From an uncultured Allorhizobium sp. (lineage in GTDB: Bacteria; Pseudomonadota; Alphaproteobacteria; Rhizobiales; Rhizobiaceae): a stretch of DNA of 64,000 nucleotides. The notes under the pieces are model-generated. The model was given only the letters and a program-made list of their open reading frames with translations. It was not told where the DNA came from and did no database searches. The position numbers and the translations under genes were made by a program. Position 1 is the stretch's first letter. Every line of letters starts with the position of its first letter. The stretch lies in assembly GCA_958439205.1 (NCBI GenBank), contig OY288189.1, positions 1,751,001 to 1,815,000 on the forward strand, given 5' to 3'. This document shows, piece after piece, positions 9,934 through 17,450 of the stretch.

Positions 9934-11361
9934 TCAGCTGCGGCCGAATTCGTCGACCAGCCGGATGATGTCGTCTTCGCCGAGATAGGAGCCGGTCTGG
10001 ACCTCGATCACCTCGAGCCGGATCTTGCCGGGATTGGCGAGACGGTGGACCGAGCCTTGCGGGATGTAGATCGACTGGTTCTCATGCAGCACGGTGACCT
10101 TATCATCGATCGTTACTTCCGCCGTGCCACGCACGCAGACCCAGTGTTCGGCGCGGTGGTGATGCTTCTGCAGAGAGAGCTTCTTATCCGGATGGACGAA
10201 GAGGCGTTTCACCTGGAAGCGGTCGCCGTTGAGGATCGAGGTGTAACCACCCCAGGGGCGCAGCGCCGTCGGATGGTTTTCGGTCAGATGCGCCGTGTCC
10301 TTGTCGGCGGCGAGCATTTTCACCAGATTACCGACATCCTGGCTGCGGTCGAGTCGACCGACATAGACGGCGTCTTCCGAGGCGATGACGGCAACGCCCT
10401 CCATGCCCTGCACAGCGAGATGGGCGTTGCGGGACATGATCAGCGAATTGGTGGTGTCAGAGACGGTGGCGTTGCCGTTGACCACATTGCCATGCTCATC
10501 GCCTTCGGCGAGCTTCCAGATGGCATCCCAGCTGCCGAGGTCCGACCAGGTGATGGGGGATGGGACGACCGCGGCGTTCGGCGTCTTTTCCATGACCGCG
10601 TAGTCGATCGAGATGCTCGGGCTTGCAGCGAAGCTCTCCGCGTCGAGGCGGGTGAAGTCGAGGTCGCCCTTGGCGTTTTCGACCGACTGTTCGACAGCTG
10701 CGAGTACTTCCGGCGCCAGGGTCTGTAGCTCCGAGATCATCTGGCCGGCGGAGAAGACGAACATGCCGGAGTTCCAGGCATAATTGCCGCTCGCCAGCAT
10801 CTTTTCCGCGACGTCGGCCTTCGGCTTTTCGACAAAACGCGCGACCTTGTTCACGCCATTGCCGAGATCCTCGCCGATCTCGATATAGCCGTAACCGGTG
10901 GCGGGCTCGGTGGGCGTGATGCCGAAGGTGACGATCTTGCCATTGCGGGCCGCATCGGCGGCCTTGGCGACACAGGCGCGGTAGGTGTCGTCGACGGTGA
11001 TTTCGTGGTCGGAGGGCAGGATCTGGATCAGGGCATCGCGGCCATGGCGCTGGCTTACGATGACCGCGGCAGCGGCGACGGCGGCTGCCGTGTTTCGCGC
11101 CTCGGGCTCCAGGATGATGCCGTCGAGCTTGACGCCCAGTTCGCGGGCCTGTTCGGCGACCAGGAAGCGGAAGTCCTCATTGGTGACGACGATCGGTGCG
11201 TCATAGATCGCGGCGTCCGAGACGCGGGCCAGGGTCTTCTGCAGCAGCGTCTCGTCGCCGAGGAAGCGGATGAACTGCTTGGCGGCGGCTGCGCGTGACA
11301 GCGGCCAGAGCCGGGTTCCCTTGCCGCCAGCCATGATGACCGGCACGATCTTGATGCTCAT
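9934..11361 (-). CDS. manC: Mannose-1-phosphate guanylyltransferase / mannose-6-phosphate isomerase
   Basis: A bifunctional type II enzyme of 475 residues supplying GDP-mannose for surface polysaccharides. The N-terminal nucleotidyltransferase begins MSIKIVPVIMAGGKGTRLWP, containing the pyrophosphorylase signature, and has FVEKPKADVAEKML around the sugar-phosphate site. The C-terminal cupin isomerase domain shows metal-ligand residues in LQKHHHRAEHWVCV followed by YIPQGSVHRLANPG. I chose the ATG at 11361 because AAAGGCAAG lies just upstream and the conserved domain begins there; a longer frame reaches 11433 but adds a basic, non-conserved lead. The names manC, algA, noeJ and cpsB are used for close relatives. 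Confidence 0.9.
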   Translation of the reverse strand: MSIKIVPVIMAGGKGTRLWPLSRAAAAKQFIRFLGDETLLQKTLARVSDAAIYDAPIVVTNEDFRFLVAEQARELGVKLDGIILEPEARNTAAAVAAAAVIVSQRHGRDALIQILPSDHEITVDDTYRACVAKAADAARNGKIVTFGITPTEPATGYGYIEIGEDLGNGVNKVARFVEKPKADVAEKMLASGNYAWNSGMFVFSAGQMISELQTLAPEVLAAVEQSVENAKGDLDFTRLDAESFAASPSISIDYAVMEKTPNAAVVPSPITWSDLGSWDAIWKLAEGDEHGNVVNGNATVSDTTNSLIMSRNAHLAVQGMEGVAVIASEDAVYVGRLDRSQDVGNLVKMLAADKDTAHLTENHPTALRPWGGYTSILNGDRFQVKRLFVHPDKKLSLQKHHHRAEHWVCVRGTAEVTIDDKVTVLHENQSIYIPQGSVHRLANPGKIRLEVIEVQTGSYLGEDDIIRLVDEFGRS

Positions 11362-11622
11362 ATTCTTGCCTTTCGATGTCTTGCCGGGACGAGAAACCTT
11401 CTGCCTTCGCCCTGTTCGACGGATCTTCTTCACGCTTTATGCAACGCGGTCGCGGCGGTTTTGTTACATGTTTGGGCCGATGTTCCAAGCCCGCTCAGCG
11501 GATCGCTTTCCGCCAACATTGCGCCATTATCAATGATGCGTAACGATCTGGCGGGCGCTATGCTGGCTGTATCGCAGCGTCCTGCTGCGATCTTTAAGTG
11601 TCTCATCCGAAGAGAGTGTGCC

Positions 11623-12324
11623 TTGTCCGCATCCCGTCCGCTGTTTTCCGTACCATCAGCCCCACTCGTTCCGATCCTGGGGCTAGATGAAGGTTTTCCG
11701 ATCCACCGCATATTCTGTGTGGGACGCAATTATGCTGCGCATGCCGCAGAGCTCGGCAATACCGTCGACCGTGTTGCGCCCTTCTACTTTACCAAGCCCC
11801 CGACCGGCCTCGTTCTCGAGAGTGGCACCATCGCCTATCCGCCGGGAACGGAGGACTATCACCATGAGATCGAGCTGGTGATCGCGATCGGCGCGCCGGC
11901 CTTCCGCGTTTCTGCCGATGAGGCGATGGGTGCGGTCTATGGCTATGCCGTCGGCCTCGATATGACCCGTCGCGACCTGCAGAACGCGATGAAGGAAAAA
12001 CAGCGGCCGTGGGATATCGCCAAGGCCTTCGAAGATTCGGCCGTGATCGGCGCGATCACCCCGGCCGCGGCCTTCGAGCCCGGGGCGCAGCGGATATCGC
12101 TTCTCGTCAATGACGGGCTGCGCCAGGAAGGGCATCTCTCCGACATGATCTGGTCGGTGCCCGAGATGATCAGCCATCTCTCGCGCTACTATCACCTGAC
12201 GCCTGGCGACCTGATCTTCACCGGCACGCCGTCTGGTGTCGGCGCGCTCCAGCCGGGCGACCGGCTTGAAGGCGCTGTCGAAGGCCTTTCGCCGATCACC
12301 GTCACGATTGGCCCGGCGGCCTGA
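11623..12324 (+). CDS. Fumarylacetoacetate hydrolase-family protein
   Basis: A 233-residue member of the FAH superfamily, metal-dependent enzymes that hydrolyse or decarboxylate acylpyruvate-type compounds in aromatic and amino-acid degradation. Family motifs include FCVGRNYAAHAAELG, the metal-binding glutamates in YHHEIELVIAIG, the aspartate in VGLDMTRRDLQ and the closing FTGTPSGVGAL. I chose the TTG start at 11623 because GAAGAGAG stands at the right distance and the length matches the family; an in-frame ATG at 11461 would add 54 unconserved residues. It could be a fumarylpyruvate or acylpyruvate hydrolase. The next gene starts one base after its stop. Confidence 0.88.
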   Translation: MSASRPLFSVPSAPLVPILGLDEGFPIHRIFCVGRNYAAHAAELGNTVDRVAPFYFTKPPTGLVLESGTIAYPPGTEDYHHEIELVIAIGAPAFRVSADEAMGAVYGYAVGLDMTRRDLQNAMKEKQRPWDIAKAFEDSAVIGAITPAAAFEPGAQRISLLVNDGLRQEGHLSDMIWSVPEMISHLSRYYHLTPGDLIFTGTPSGVGALQPGDRLEGAVEGLSPITVTIGPAA

Positions 12325-12325
12325 C

Positions 12326-12751
12326 ATGGCTTTCTCGGGGCAAGGGCAGGGCCCGGTGCTGGTGCCGGGCCGCGATTGCAGCAGCTGTTCGCTCTGCTGC
12401 ATCCTTCCCGATATCGCGGAATTCGACAAACCGGCGAACGAGCCTTGCCGCCACTGTCTGCCCGGCGGCGGCTGCGACGCTTATGAGGTCAGGCCTTCGA
12501 CCTGCCGCGACTTCCATTGCCTCTGGCGCACCGATCCGACGCTCGGGGACGAATGGGAGCCTAGGCTGAGCCGGATGATGATGTACGGGCAGGGGCCGCA
12601 ATTGACTGTGCTGGTGGAGCCCGGTGCGGCCGCGATTTGGCGACAGGCGCCGTATCTCGGCTGGCTTGAGGCGCGAGCGCGCGTGCTGAAGCCAATGGGC
12701 GGATATGTGGTGGTTTATGCGGGGGAAGAGGTTTCGGTGGTGAAGGGGTGA
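12326..12751 (+). CDS. CxxCxxCC cysteine-cluster protein (YkgJ-like)
   Basis: A 141-residue soluble protein with the N-terminal cluster DCSSCSLCC and further cysteines in EPCRHCLPGGGCDAYEVRP and STCRDFHCLW. That arrangement matches the YkgJ/UPF0153 group, thought to bind zinc or an iron-sulfur centre; no enzymatic role is settled. The start ATG is one base after the stop of the FAH-family gene, so translation is probably coupled. The two may share a degradative pathway, though nothing in the sequence shows the substrate. Confidence 0.8.
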   Translation: MAFSGQGQGPVLVPGRDCSSCSLCCILPDIAEFDKPANEPCRHCLPGGGCDAYEVRPSTCRDFHCLWRTDPTLGDEWEPRLSRMMMYGQGPQLTVLVEPGAAAIWRQAPYLGWLEARARVLKPMGGYVVVYAGEEVSVVKG

Positions 12752-12794
12752 GTTGCGGTGATTCGCGCGGACGCGCCGTCGCCCCAGCCGAAAC

Positions 12795-12826
12795 TAAAAA
12801 GGGCTCGCCGTTTCCGGCAAGCCCTT
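12795..12826 (-). terminator. Terminator of the tRNA-Val transcript
   Basis: Arms at 12799-12810 and 12815-12826 form a 12-bp stem with one mismatch and a four-base loop. Read on the minus strand it ends in TTTTTAG. It starts 14 bases beyond the encoded CCA end of the tRNA. Confidence 0.75.
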
Positions 12827-12839
12827 GAAAGAATTCGAA

Positions 12840-12914
<75 letters not shown>

Positions 12915-13009
12915 ATCCGATGAGCGGCTTAAGACCACAAAACCTGTTCGCCCGTCAATAGGCATTTTGCAGTTTTGTGAAGAGATTTTTTCAACCCCTT
13001 CGGCAGGCC

Positions 13010-13372
13010 TTACGCAGCAAGGAGTTTGTTCACTTCGTCGACGAGATCGCGGAGGTGGAAAGGCTTGGACAAGACCTTTGCATCCTTTGGCGCCTTCGAA
13101 TCGGCGTTGAGGGCAACGGCGGCAAAGCCGGTGATGAACATGACCTTCAGATCCGGATCGAGTTCGGTGGCGCGGCGCGCCAGTTCGATGCCATCCATTT
13201 CCGGCATCACGATGTCGGTCAATAGAAGGGAGAAGGGTTCTTCCCGGAGGCGGTCATAGGCGCTGGCGCCGTTGTCGAAGGAGGAAACTTTATACCCCGC
13301 CTTTTCCAGCGCCTTCACCAGGAACCGGCGCATGTCGTTGTCGTCTTCGGCGAGAAGGATTTTCTGAGTCAT
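13010..13372 (-). CDS. cpdR: Single-domain response regulator CpdR
   Basis: A 120-residue receiver domain with no output domain. The acidic pocket is in LLAEDDNDMRR, the phosphoacceptor is Asp53 in LLLTDIVMPEMDG, and the conserved Lys is in VLSKPFHLRDL. In Caulobacter and Sinorhizobium CpdR is phosphorylated through CckA-ChpT; its unphosphorylated form directs ClpXP to the pole and primes degradation of cell-cycle proteins. The length, start and order cpdR, formylglutamate amidohydrolase, hisN suit the rhizobial CpdR1 rather than a generic CheY. No CtrA box is evident upstream. Confidence 0.88.
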   Translation of the reverse strand: MTQKILLAEDDNDMRRFLVKALEKAGYKVSSFDNGASAYDRLREEPFSLLLTDIVMPEMDGIELARRATELDPDLKVMFITGFAAVALNADSKAPKDAKVLSKPFHLRDLVDEVNKLLAA

Positions 13373-13570
13373 TTAGGGACCGCTGTACTCGATTGCATAG
13401 GGAAGCTCGCAGTCGCTCACTTTAGGGTCGGCTCAGTAAAGAACCGGTGAACAACGAAAAAGTGAGCCTGCTCCGCCATTTCCGGCAGTATGGACTTCCC
13501 GGCGGCCAACTGGCAACATGGCGAACACAACAAGTTTGTGACTTGGTAAAGAAGAGGCCCTGGGAAGCGG

Positions 13571-14446
13571 ATGACCAACGAATTCGAGCTGTTCGAGGTT
13601 CGAGAGCCCGCGATCCAGACCATTCCCTTCGTCTATAATTCCCCGCATAGCGGCCGTCGCTACCCGTCGTCGTTCCTGGATGAGTCGCGACTCGATGATG
13701 TCTCGATTCGCCGATCGGAAGACCATTATGTCGACGAGCTTTTCTCGGCGGCGCCCGGCTTCGGTGCGCCGCTGCTCGTTGCACATTTCCCGCGCGCCTA
13801 TGTCGACGTCAACAGAGAGCCGTATGAGCTCGACCCCCGGATGTTTTCCGATCCGCTGCCGCCGTTTGCCAACAGCAATTCGGCGCGGGTCGCCGGCGGG
13901 CTTGGCACCATTCCGCGCATCGTTGCCGAAAACATGGAGATCTATCAGCGTCGCATGCCGCTTTCCGTCGCCATGGAGCGGATCGAGAGCTGCTACAAGC
14001 CCTATCATGCCTGCCTGCGAAGGCTGATTGCCCGCACCCATGCGATGTTCGGCTTCGGCGTCTTGATCGATTGCCATTCCATGCCCGGGAACATTCGCGT
14101 CGCGGGCAGCGGCTTGAAGCCCGACTTCATCGTCGGCGATCGCTATGGCACCAGCGCGTCGGCGGATCTCAGCCAGGCGGCGCTGCAGTTCCTGGAAGAA
14201 CTCGGTTGTACGGCTGTGCGTAACAAGCCCTATGCCGGTGGTTTCATCACCGAGCATTACGGTCGTCCGGCGCGTGGGCTGCATGCGCTGCAGATCGAGG
14301 TCAATCGTTCGATCTATATCGACGAGACGACGCTGGAGAAGCGGGCCGATTTCGATGCCCTTGCCGGCTCGATTGCCGTGTTCATGCAGCAAATGGCGGA
14401 TTTCGTCTCGGATTACGCGATCGATCAGGCGCTCGCGGCCGAGTAA
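13571..14446 (+). CDS. N-formylglutamate amidohydrolase family protein (first copy)
   Basis: A 291-residue cytoplasmic hydrolase of the COG3741 family, which releases formate from N-formylglutamate or related N-formyl amino acids. Conserved stretches are VYNSPHSGRRYPSSF, FPRAYVDVNREPYELD, the metal-binding VLIDCHSMPG and ITEHYGRPARGLHALQIEVN. GGGAAGCGG precedes the ATG. It diverges from cpdR and is not in a histidine-utilisation cluster here, so a role outside Hut is possible. A second, only distantly similar member occurs at 56563-57372. Confidence 0.85.
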   Translation: MTNEFELFEVREPAIQTIPFVYNSPHSGRRYPSSFLDESRLDDVSIRRSEDHYVDELFSAAPGFGAPLLVAHFPRAYVDVNREPYELDPRMFSDPLPPFANSNSARVAGGLGTIPRIVAENMEIYQRRMPLSVAMERIESCYKPYHACLRRLIARTHAMFGFGVLIDCHSMPGNIRVAGSGLKPDFIVGDRYGTSASADLSQAALQFLEELGCTAVRNKPYAGGFITEHYGRPARGLHALQIEVNRSIYIDETTLEKRADFDALAGSIAVFMQQMADFVSDYAIDQALAAE

Positions 14447-14494
14447 GGCTTTCCAATCAACCTTGTTCCTAAAGGCCCTTGCATTGCAGCGGGC

Positions 14495-14576
14495 AAAAAA
14501 AACCGCGCTCGTGGCGCGGCTAAGTCTAGGGAGGAAACACCCAAGGAGGGTATTTACAGTCAAAAGACTGTAAGTG
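14495..14576 (-). ncRNA. Candidate anti-Shine-Dalgarno small RNA (alpha-r14 / cuckoo-like)
   Basis: On the minus strand about 80 bases form three elements. The first is a perfect 8-bp hairpin TTACAGTC/GACTGTAA with a TTTT loop (14554-14573). The second is a short ACCC/GGGT stem whose loop shows TCCTT, followed by an unpaired GTTTCCTCCCTAGACTTAG. The third is the terminator CCGCGC/GCGCGG followed by eight T (14495-14519). Two CCTCC motifs in exposed positions match the described alpha-proteobacterial small RNAs that bind ribosome-binding sites. Family assignment is from memory of the architecture, not a covariance search. The 5' end is inferred from the promoter at 14584-14609. Confidence 0.65.
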
Positions 14577-14583
14577 AGACGTT

Positions 14584-14609
14584 AGATGTTGCGGTGCACC
14601 ATTGTCAAG
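14584..14609 (-). promoter_or_regulatory. Candidate heat-shock-type promoter for the small RNA
   Basis: The minus strand carries CTTGAC (14604-14609) and, 14 bases on, ACATCT (14584-14589). This resembles RpoH promoters of alpha-proteobacteria (CTTGAA ... CCATnT). It would start transcription near 14576, just before the first hairpin of the small RNA. A sigma-70 reading (TTGACA with a poor -10) is also possible. Confidence 0.4.
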
Positions 14610-14769
14610 TCAATTTTTGGTGCTTTTTTGAGCAAGGCCAAAATTTACGCAGTTTCGCTCCTGGCGGTCGCCTGAAGGGCGTGCGGGCAGCGATCCGTCG
14701 CGTTCGGATGTTTTCTTTCCGCGCAACTGGCTTTAAGACGTGATCTCCCTCCAGACGACGGACTTTCCC

Positions 14770-15546
14770 ATGCGCCCTGACCGTGAATTCTTCTTCCGCC
14801 TTGCCGACGCCGCCAAGGCCGAGACCCTTCCGCGCTTTCGTTCGGGCCTCTCCGTCGTCAACAAGGAGAAGGCCGGTTTCGATCCGGTCACCGAGGGTGA
14901 CCAGGCCGCCGAGATCGCCATCCGTCAGCTGATCGAGGCCGAGTTTCCGACCCATGGCATTCTCGGGGAGGAGCATGAGAACATCCGCATGGATAGCGAC
15001 CAGCTCTGGGTCATCGATCCGATCGATGGCACGCGCGCCTTCATCTCCGGCGTGCCCGTCTGGGGTACGCTGATCGGCTTCCAGGAACATGGCAAGTCGG
15101 TCATGGGGCTGATGGAGCAGCCGTTCACCAGAGAGCGCTATTATGCCGATGGCGAGCGCTCCTGGTACTCAGGTCCTGATGGCGAGCGCCAGAACCAGGT
15201 GCGCGACTGCGGCAGCCTCGAAAACGCGATCCTCTTCACCACCTCGCCGCATCTCTTCAAGGATTGGGAAGTCGAGCGCTTCCAGGCCGTGCAGGACAAG
15301 GTCAAGCTCTTCCGCTACGGCGTCGACTGCTACGCCTATTGCCTGCTGGCCGCCGGCCATGTCGATCTCGTCATCGAGACGGTCCTGAAGCCTTATGACG
15401 TTGGCGCGCTGATTCCCATCATCGAGCAAGCGGGCGGTATCATCACCACCTGGGACGGCGGACGTCCGGAAGCCGGCGGTTCGATCATCGCGGCTGGTTC
15501 AAAGGCCGTGCATGCGGAGGCGATGGAGATGCTGAAGCGCCGCTAA
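14770..15546 (+). CDS. hisN: Histidinol-phosphatase, inositol-monophosphatase family
   Basis: A 258-residue Mg-dependent phosphatase carrying the inositol-monophosphatase signatures: GILGEEHENIRMDSDQLWV, DPIDGTRAFISG and KPYDVGALIPIIEQAGG. In rhizobia this subgroup is the HisN type that dephosphorylates histidinol phosphate, the penultimate step of histidine synthesis; inositol monophosphatase activity cannot be excluded from sequence. The start is chosen as ATG 14770 (MRPDREFFFRLADAAKAE) because homologues begin close to this segment; an in-frame GTG at 14740 would add ten residues. Neither has a strong ribosome-binding site. It converges with the hydrolase gene downstream. Confidence 0.85.
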   Translation: MRPDREFFFRLADAAKAETLPRFRSGLSVVNKEKAGFDPVTEGDQAAEIAIRQLIEAEFPTHGILGEEHENIRMDSDQLWVIDPIDGTRAFISGVPVWGTLIGFQEHGKSVMGLMEQPFTRERYYADGERSWYSGPDGERQNQVRDCGSLENAILFTTSPHLFKDWEVERFQAVQDKVKLFRYGVDCYAYCLLAAGHVDLVIETVLKPYDVGALIPIIEQAGGIITTWDGGRPEAGGSIIAAGSKAVHAEAMEMLKRR

Positions 15547-15567
15547 GGCGTTCGCTCCGCTGATAGC

Positions 15568-16557
15568 TCAGGCTTCGAGTGCCGAATCGGTCAGTTCCCC
15601 GACAGGATCTGCCTCGTCGGGCTCGCCGCCCGGCATGAAGGCGAAGATGGCTGCCAGCGCCTGTTTGCGATAGCGGTCCTGTTCCTGCAGGATCTCGTGG
15701 CGTGCGCCCGGCACGGGCACGAGTTGTCCGGCACGGAAATACTGCGCCAGCGATTCCTGAAAATGGTAGGGCACGATCGGATCGTTGCCGGGGGCGATGA
15801 TGACGGTCGGGACCGTGATCGAGGCCAGATGGCCCGGGCGCCTGATGGCGTCGATCGCCTTCTGACTCTCATAGAGCCAGCGTGCCGTCGGTGGCCCGAG
15901 CGCCAGTTCCGGATGCTCGATGAGGATCTTCTGGTTGCGGGCAAAGCGGAATTCGTCCGTCGTCAGCGGATTGCCCTCGAAAGGCTTCAGCGGCTCGTCC
16001 TTGTTGAGGTTGATCTTGCCGAAGCCGGTGAAGGAGGCGAGCGTCGCCATCCGCCTAATGTTTTCCGGCGAGGTCTTCTGGCCGCCGAGGCCGACGAAGG
16101 GCGCCGTCAGCACCATGCGTTCGATGCGGTTGGCAAGCCTGGGTGCTGCCTTCAGGGCGATCAGGCCGCCGGTCGAATGGGCAAGCAGGAAAAAGGGCAG
16201 GCGGGTGTCCGGCAGGACGATCTGCTCGAGGAAGATCTCGAGATCCCGGACATAATGATCGAAGCGGCCGACATGGCCCTTGCGCGCGTCCTTGAGCAGG
16301 CGCTCGGAGCCGCCCTGGCCGCGGAAATCATAGGTCGCTACCCAAAAGCCTTGATCGTTCAGATCGCGGATTGTCTCGAAGTATTTCTCGATGGCCTCGT
16401 TGCGCCCATGCACGAGAACGATGGTGCCCTTGGTCCTGGCGGCACTCGACCGGAAGACCGCGTAGCGCAGCTTCACGCCGCGATGTCCCTCGAAGAAGCC
16501 GACAAGCGGGTTCCCTGGAATAGGGTTGCCGGGGGTGGCGTGAAGAATGGCATCCAT
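15568..16557 (-). CDS. Alpha/beta hydrolase, lysophospholipase/monoacylglycerol-lipase type
   Basis: A 329-residue Hydrolase_4-type enzyme. It has the oxyanion region IVLVHGRNEAIEKY, the nucleophile elbow LLAHSTGGLIALKAA with Ser in HSTGG, the acid in APGNDPIVPYHFQ and the terminal histidine in GARHEILQE. YDFRGQGGSERL is typical of PldB-like lysophospholipases. I set the start at ATG 16557 (MDAILHATPGNP). The frame stays open to 16773, but that extension runs through a strong terminator hairpin and is not conserved-looking. The substrate is unproven. Confidence 0.85.
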   Translation of the reverse strand: MDAILHATPGNPIPGNPLVGFFEGHRGVKLRYAVFRSSAARTKGTIVLVHGRNEAIEKYFETIRDLNDQGFWVATYDFRGQGGSERLLKDARKGHVGRFDHYVRDLEIFLEQIVLPDTRLPFFLLAHSTGGLIALKAAPRLANRIERMVLTAPFVGLGGQKTSPENIRRMATLASFTGFGKINLNKDEPLKPFEGNPLTTDEFRFARNQKILIEHPELALGPPTARWLYESQKAIDAIRRPGHLASITVPTVIIAPGNDPIVPYHFQESLAQYFRAGQLVPVPGARHEILQEQDRYRKQALAAIFAFMPGGEPDEADPVGELTDSALEA

Positions 16558-16631
16558 GCCTGCAACTGCCTGTCGGTTGAGAGCGCCTCGGGTTTCTCCG
16601 GGATAGGATGCAGCCCCCGCAGAAGTCAAAG

Positions 16632-16671
16632 AAAAAAGCCGGAACCGCATACGGAGGGACGCGGTTCCGGC
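16632..16671 (-). terminator. Rho-independent terminator with no parent gene
   Basis: Arms GCCGGAACCGC (16638-16648) and GCGGTTCCGGC (16661-16671) are perfectly complementary over 11 bp. On the minus strand the stem is followed by TTTTTTCTTT, so it is a strong intrinsic terminator. No gene ends here: it lies 75 bases upstream of the hydrolase start. The 12-base loop reads GTCCCTCCGTAT on the minus strand and exposes CCCTCC. It is either the 3' end of an unannotated small RNA of about 100 bases or a leader attenuator. Confidence 0.65.
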
Positions 16672-16821
16672 GAAGCCTGGCCGAAGTGGAAGGGACGATA
16701 TCTCCGGCCTGGTCGGTCGAGACAACCGATGAATGGACACTAGGACCGATCGTTTGAATGCGGCTTGAACCATGCGTTCACGGACTATTCATCGCGGCGG
16801 TCAGGCCGCGAAACGGACGAT

Positions 16822-16850
16822 CTTGAATTCGCATCGGGCATTTCCCACAT
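16822..16850 (+). promoter_or_regulatory. Candidate RpoH promoter of the small heat-shock gene
   Basis: CTTGAA (16822-16827) and CCCACAT (16844-16850) are separated by 16 bases and resemble alpha-proteobacterial heat-shock promoters. Transcription would begin near 16857, giving a 5' leader of about 97 bases, the length expected for a ROSE-type thermometer. Confidence 0.4.
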
Positions 16851-16856
16851 CGGGAT

Positions 16857-16953
16857 TGCGGACGCCAAACGGGTCCGCGAACCGCCGCCAGCATCGCCCC
16901 AAGCGGGATGCGCGCGGCATAGAAAACGCCAACGTCGCTTCAAGGAGGACATC
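16857..16953 (+). promoter_or_regulatory. Putative ROSE-like RNA thermometer in the hsp20 leader
   Basis: The leader ends GTCGCTTCAAGGAGGAC. The ROSE signature UYGCU is present as UCGCU and can pair with AGGA of the Shine-Dalgarno with one bulged G: GUC-(G)-CU with AGGAC around a six-base loop. A second possible hairpin, ATGC/GCAT, lies upstream. ROSE elements control most small heat-shock genes in rhizobia. The outer part of the hairpin pairs poorly here, so the fold needs modelling. Confidence 0.45.
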
Positions 16954-17424
16954 ATGCGTCACGTCGATTTTTCCCCGCTCTACCGTTCCACCGTCGGTTT
17001 CGACCGCCTGTTCACCATGCTGGACAGCCTCGGTCAGCCGGAACAGGCCCAGAGCTATCCGCCCTACAATATCGAGCGCACCGGTGAGAACCTCTACCGG
17101 ATCACCATGGCCGTTGCCGGCTTCGACGAAAGCGAGCTTTCGATCGAGGCGCATGCGCATGTGCTGACCGTCAAGGGTGAGAAGGCCGAAGACGAAAAGA
17201 CCGAGCAGAGCGAATTCCTCTATCGCGGCATTGCCAAGCGCGCCTTCGAGCGCCGCTTCCAGCTTGCCGACCATGTGGAAGTGACCGCCGCTTCGCTGAA
17301 GAATGGCCTTCTGCACATCGACCTTTTGCGCAACATTCCGGAAGCCATGAAGCCCCGCCGGATCTCGATTGCCGCAGAACCTGTCGGCACGGCACCGAAG
17401 GCCATCGAGGCGCATGTGAACTGA
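16954..17424 (+). CDS. Small heat-shock protein, Hsp20/IbpA type
   Basis: A 156-residue alpha-crystallin-domain chaperone that holds unfolding proteins. The N-terminal arm is MRHVDFSPLYRSTVGFDRLF; the crystallin core runs from about 37 to 130 with YPPYNIERTGENLYRI and AVAGFDESELSIEA; the class A motif AxxxNGLL appears as AASLKNGLLHIDL. AAGGAGG stands five bases before the ATG at 16954 and the upstream frame extension is not conserved. Heat control is suggested by the promoter and leader signals. Rhizobia usually have several copies; only this one is in view. Confidence 0.93.
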   Translation: MRHVDFSPLYRSTVGFDRLFTMLDSLGQPEQAQSYPPYNIERTGENLYRITMAVAGFDESELSIEAHAHVLTVKGEKAEDEKTEQSEFLYRGIAKRAFERRFQLADHVEVTAASLKNGLLHIDLLRNIPEAMKPRRISIAAEPVGTAPKAIEAHVN

Positions 17425-17450
17425 TCACTGTTGCTGTAACCAGCTTCCAG

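Noticed and set aside
11683..12429. A 248-codon minus-strand frame opposite the FAH-family gene.
   Set aside because: The plus-strand product carries the full FAH signature set; the antisense frame has none.
16558..16773. N-terminal extension of the hydrolase gene to 16773.
   Set aside because: The extra 72 residues run through a strong terminator hairpin, are Arg/Ser-rich and would place the start in the hsp20 promoter region.
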